Below are positions 54,473 through 57,621 of a DNA stretch of 57,621 bases, one piece after another. Position 1 is the first letter of the stretch. Every line of letters begins with the position of its first letter. Location of the stretch: contig JANXWX010000181.1 of the NCBI GenBank assembly GCA_025350915.1, positions 1 to 57,621 on the forward strand, given 5' to 3'. Position numbers and translations under genes: made by a program. Under the pieces are notes generated by a model that saw nothing but the letters and a program-made list of their open reading frames with translations, made no database searches and was not told the origin of the DNA. Source of the DNA: Nitrosomonadales bacterium. GTDB lineage: Bacteria; Pseudomonadota; Gammaproteobacteria; Burkholderiales; Gallionellaceae.

Positions 54473-55723
54473 TTATTGATTAACGGGTTCGTTCCAGGGT
54501 GCAACTTTAAGGAGTAATACCATACCCGGAACAGCCAGTGCAGCACACAACAAGAAAAATACTGTCCATCCCATACTGTCCACCAACCAGCCCGTGGCAG
54601 CATTGGCAAATGTGCGTGGAATCGCCATCAGGCTGGTAAACAGTGCAAACTGGGTGGCCGTGTAGGCAGGGTGGGTAGAGCGTGCAATAAAAGCAACAAA
54701 GGCAACCGTACCCAGCCCTACCCCCAGTGCTTCCAGGCTAATCACAAACGCCAGCTGGGCGCGTTCAAGCACGGCAATTTCACTGTGGTAGCCCACATAA
54801 GCAAGCCAGGCAAAGCCAAAAATTGATAGCACCTGCACCACACCAAATAACCACAACGCTTTATTGATACCAATCTTTAGCATCCACAAACCGCCCAGCA
54901 TACCGCCGATCACCGCAGGCCAAAGTCCCGCGTTTTTGGCAATCAGACCGATATCGGTTTTACTGAAGCCCATATCCAGATAAAACGGCGTGGCGAGCGC
55001 GGTACACATGCTGTCACCCAGCTTGTAGAAAAACAGAAAAGCCAAAATCCACACCGCATTTTGCCAGCCCTTGCGTGAAATGAATTCATGGAACGGCTCC
55101 ACCACAGCTTCGCGCAGGGTTTTGGGCGGGCTGGCGCGGTGCGGCTCACTCACCAGCAATGTCATCGCAATACCGGGTAGCATAAATAGCGCGGTAATGA
55201 TGAACACGATATTCCACGGCAACATGTCGGACAGAATCAGCGACAGCGAACCGGGTATCAAACCGGCAATGCGGTACGCGTTGACATGCACAGCGCTGCC
55301 CATGCCGAGCTCAATGTCTGTCAATAACTCGCGCCGATAAGCGTCCAGCACGATATCCTGCGTCGCACTGAGAAAAGCCAGCAGCGTTGCGATATAGGCA
55401 ATAACCATTAAATCGCTTTGCGGTGAAAAGGCGCCCATAGAAGCAATGACGGCGAGCAAACCCAGTTGCGTAATCAGCATCCAGCCGCGCCGACGTCCGA
55501 GAAGCGGCACGGCATAACGATCAAGCAACGGCGACCACAAAAATTTCCAGGTATAGGGAAATTGAATCAGCGCGAATAGACCGATGGTTTTCAGGTCGAC
55601 ATGTTCACTACGCAGCCAGGCAGGCAGCAGATTGAACAGCAGATAAAGCGGTAATCCGGAACTAAAGCCGGTAAAGACGCAAATCAACATGCGCCGTGTA
55701 AACATCTGCTGCCAAACACTCAT
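54473..55723 (-). CDS. ampG: AmpG-like muropeptide permease (MFS)
   Basis: 416 residues from the ATG at 55723; a GTG four codons earlier overlaps metW. About 12 hydrophobic helices. The MFS/AmpG features are GFSSGLPLYLLFNLLPAWLR, IQFPYTWKFLWSPLLDRYAVPLLGRRRGW and SATQDIVLDAYRRELL, the last being highly characteristic of AmpG. It imports GlcNAc-anhydroMurNAc peptides for cell-wall recycling. It is 1 base from the metW stop. The periplasmic amidase at 2571 acts on the same polymer but is far away. Confidence 0.88.
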   Translation of the reverse strand: MSVWQQMFTRRMLICVFTGFSSGLPLYLLFNLLPAWLRSEHVDLKTIGLFALIQFPYTWKFLWSPLLDRYAVPLLGRRRGWMLITQLGLLAVIASMGAFSPQSDLMVIAYIATLLAFLSATQDIVLDAYRRELLTDIELGMGSAVHVNAYRIAGLIPGSLSLILSDMLPWNIVFIITALFMLPGIAMTLLVSEPHRASPPKTLREAVVEPFHEFISRKGWQNAVWILAFLFFYKLGDSMCTALATPFYLDMGFSKTDIGLIAKNAGLWPAVIGGMLGGLWMLKIGINKALWLFGVVQVLSIFGFAWLAYVGYHSEIAVLERAQLAFVISLEALGVGLGTVAFVAFIARSTHPAYTATQFALFTSLMAIPRTFANAATGWLVDSMGWTVFFLLCAALAVPGMVLLLKVAPWNEPVNQ

Positions 55724-55724
55724 C

Positions 55725-56339
55725 TCAGCTTGCACGCTTGAAACGGTATACGGCTGTGCTGCCTAAAAGATTGGGGAGTAAGCTGATGCTATTTTTACCA
55801 GTCATGACTTGGCGATCAAGAATCTGCATATTGAATTTGTCACAGAAAGTCTCAAAATCAAGCAGCGTGCATAGATGCACATTGGGCGTGTCATACCACT
55901 GGTAAGGCAGATCCTTCGATACCGGCATATTACCGCGCAGTATATTCACCCGGTTTTTCCAGTAGCCAAAGTTGGGGAAGCTGACGATCCCCTCGCGTCC
56001 CACACGCAACATCTCCTGCATCAGCGGTGCGGTATGGCGCGTGGCTTGCAATGTTTGCGACAGGATCACAAAATCAAACGCATTGTTTTCAAATCCGGAA
56101 AGCCCCGAATCCAGATCGCCCTGAATCACATTCACACCGTTGCGTATACACGCCTCGATATTGTGGCCGCTAATTTCAACACCATAACCGCGAATATTGC
56201 GCGCGACTTTCAGGTAGCGCAGCAGGCTGCCGTCGCCACAACCCAAGTCGAGCACAGAAGCACCCTGTGGAATCCAGCTTGCGATAGCGGCAAAATCCGG
56301 GCGGGCGGCGGCGAGGGAGATGTGGTCTTGATCCATCAT
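55725..56339 (-). CDS. metW: MetW-like methyltransferase
   Basis: 204 residues. SAM-dependent methyltransferase fold: [48 protein letters not shown] and [16 protein letters not shown], all typical of MetW, the partner of MetX in homoserine acylation. It overlaps metX by 4 bases (ATGA), giving coupling. MetW and MetX together make acylated homoserine for methionine. Both an ATG at 56339 and the next codon are possible starts. Confidence 0.95.
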   Translation of the reverse strand: MMDQDHISLAAARPDFAAIASWIPQGASVLDLGCGDGSLLRYLKVARNIRGYGVEISGHNIEACIRNGVNVIQGDLDSGLSGFENNAFDFVILSQTLQATRHTAPLMQEMLRVGREGIVSFPNFGYWKNRVNILRGNMPVSKDLPYQWYDTPNVHLCTLLDFETFCDKFNMQILDRQVMTGKNSISLLPNLLGSTAVYRFKRAS

Positions 56340-57478
56340 GACGTAAACTCGCTTGCGATATTATCGAGGTAAGCCTGCATCACCCGGTGATAATGATCGT
56401 GCTGCATCAGGAAAGAATCATGGCCGTGGTCGGACGCGATTTCGGCATAACTGACATTGCGGCGGTTATGCAGCAATGCGCTAACGATAGCGCGGGAGCG
56501 TTCGGGCGAAAAGCGCCAGTCGGTACTAAAAGAAATCACCAGAAAATCGGCTTTTGCACCGGCAAAGGCACGGTCAAGATTGTCGTTATATTCACGCGCC
56601 GGATCAAAATAATCGAGCGCCTTGGTCATCAACAGATAAGTGTTGGCGTCGAAATAGGCAGCGAATTTATCACCCTGATAGCGCAGGTAAGATTCAATCT
56701 CAAATTCAATATCGTAATTGTAGGAAAGCTTGCCAGAGCGCAAGCTGCGGCCAAATTTGTCTGCCATCGCATCATCCGAGAGATACGTAATGTGCCCCAA
56801 CATCCGCGCCAGTCTCAGCCCGCGTCTGGGCACGACACCATGTTCGTAAAAATCGCCGCCGTAAAAATCCGGGTCCGTCAAAATCGCATTGCGCGCAACA
56901 TCGTTAAACGCAATATTCTCGGCTGTCAGGCGCGGTGCGGAAGCGATGGTCAGCACATGGCGAACGCGCTCAGGGTAAGACAAAGACCACTGCATCGCCT
57001 GCATGCCGCCCAAGCTGCCGCCGCATATTGCAGCAAATTGCTTAATCCCCAGTTTGTCCGCCAGCCGCGCTTGCGACTCAACCCAGTCCTCCACGGTAAT
57101 CACCGGAAAGCTGGCGCCATAGGGTTTATTCGTGGCGGGGTTAATACTCGACGGGCCGGTTGAGCCGTGGCAACCACCCAGATTATTCAAGCCGATAATA
57201 AAAAATTTGTCCGTATCCAGAGGCTTGCCGGGGCCGATCATGTTGTCCCACCAGCCTATGTTTTTGGGCGCGTCCGCATAATAACCCGCCACATGATGAT
57301 GGCCGGAAAGTGCATGGCAAATCAGAATCGCATTGGATTTATCCGCATTGAGCATGCCGTAGGTTTCATACACCAGCTCATAGCGCGACAATACAAACCC
57401 GCTCTGGCAAGTGAGCGGCGTGTCAAATTGCGCACGTTGGGCGCTGACGATTCCGACGGATTGAGGAGTTTTCTGCAT
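56336..57478 (-). CDS. metX: Homoserine O-acyltransferase MetX
   Basis: 380 residues from the ATG at 57478. An in-frame GTG at 57523 lies upstream of the likely -10, so I reject it. The nucleophile motif is [15 protein letters not shown] (catalytic Ser), with [26 protein letters not shown] and a C-terminal [12 protein letters not shown] (catalytic His). The acyl donor (acetyl or succinyl) cannot be read from sequence. It is the first gene of metX-metW-ampG. Confidence 0.95.
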   Translation of the reverse strand: MQKTPQSVGIVSAQRAQFDTPLTCQSGFVLSRYELVYETYGMLNADKSNAILICHALSGHHHVAGYYADAPKNIGWWDNMIGPGKPLDTDKFFIIGLNNLGGCHGSTGPSSINPATNKPYGASFPVITVEDWVESQARLADKLGIKQFAAICGGSLGGMQAMQWSLSYPERVRHVLTIASAPRLTAENIAFNDVARNAILTDPDFYGGDFYEHGVVPRRGLRLARMLGHITYLSDDAMADKFGRSLRSGKLSYNYDIEFEIESYLRYQGDKFAAYFDANTYLLMTKALDYFDPAREYNDNLDRAFAGAKADFLVISFSTDWRFSPERSRAIVSALLHNRRNVSYAEIASDHGHDSFLMQHDHYHRVMQAYLDNIASEFTS

Positions 57479-57502
57479 GTGGGGGAGAAATAAATTTGCG
57501 CA

Positions 57503-57508
57503 ATTATA
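57503..57508 (-). promoter_or_regulatory. -10 element of metX
   Basis: TATAAT on the minus strand at 57508-57503, about 25 bases before the metX ATG. No good -35 is seen at 17 bases. It supports the ATG start over the GTG at 57523. Confidence 0.5.
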
Positions 57509-57621
57509 GCGTAATCGCCCCACTTTATAGAGGGTGCGTTTGCGATTTAGAATCCGGATATTCTCTGCAAATCACTGCCCAACAGTGCCATAATATTCCA
57601 TGGTCTCCGTTACACATCAAT

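Overview
The window is a chromosomal replication-origin region of a betaproteobacterium, most plausibly a Nitrosomonadales/Gallionellaceae-like autotroph. The evidence is gene order and protein character: metX-metW, a complete F-type ATPase operon joined to glmU-glmS, mnmE-mnmG-rsmG-parA-parB, rpmH-rnpA-yidD-yidC, dnaA-dnaN-gyrB, and a tkt-gap-pgk-pyk-fba-fbp run typical of Calvin-cycle betaproteobacteria. The species cannot be fixed from sequence reading alone, and no RuBisCO gene is in the window.

Layout. Positions 1-6161 are an accessory segment. It starts with a degraded REP-associated transposase next to a palindromic element, followed by small or poorly characterised genes. Most of these encode exported or membrane-anchored proteins: a small membrane protein, a DsrE-like protein, a frameshifted heme-binding-like protein, an amidase, an unusual hydrolase-like/TlpA fusion and an anchored ankyrin protein. 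Positions 6179-25468 are all on the minus strand: an orphan ParA, glmS, glmU, the atp operon, parB, parA, rsmG, mnmG, mnmE, yidC, yidD, rnpA and rpmH. Positions 25612-30687 are on the plus strand: dnaA, dnaN and gyrB. DnaA boxes lie on both sides of dnaA, and two parS sites (21760-21775 and 28275-28290) flank the origin, matching the parAB genes beside them. Genes diverge from the rpmH/dnaA gap, as expected if replication starts there.

Positions 30732-36047 are a minus-strand LysM protein-dprA-smg-topA block. It is divergent from def-fmt-rsmB-DUF4390-ntrY-ntrX (36138-42247), where the NtrX-like regulator lacks the usual AAA+ domain. Positions 42404-51586 carry carbon metabolism (tkt, gap, pgk, pyk, fba, fbp) and purC, with clear intrinsic terminators after gap, fba and fbp. 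Positions 51640-57478 hold a DUF4124 protein, pyrE, an exonuclease III-type gene, two small membrane proteins, an AmpG-like permease, metW and metX.

No tRNA, rRNA or CRISPR array was recognised, and no gene-free stretch exceeds 300 bases. The largest gaps, 1148-1369 and 2353-2570, hold only putative promoter sequence. The least expected items are a second, synonymously diverged copy of the glmS 3' end just downstream of glmS, a pair of matching promoter-like sequences before the amidase and TlpA-fusion genes, the fusion itself with no catalytic serine visible, and the minimal NtrX. Most of the window is conserved housekeeping; I did not find a convincing new multi-gene system.
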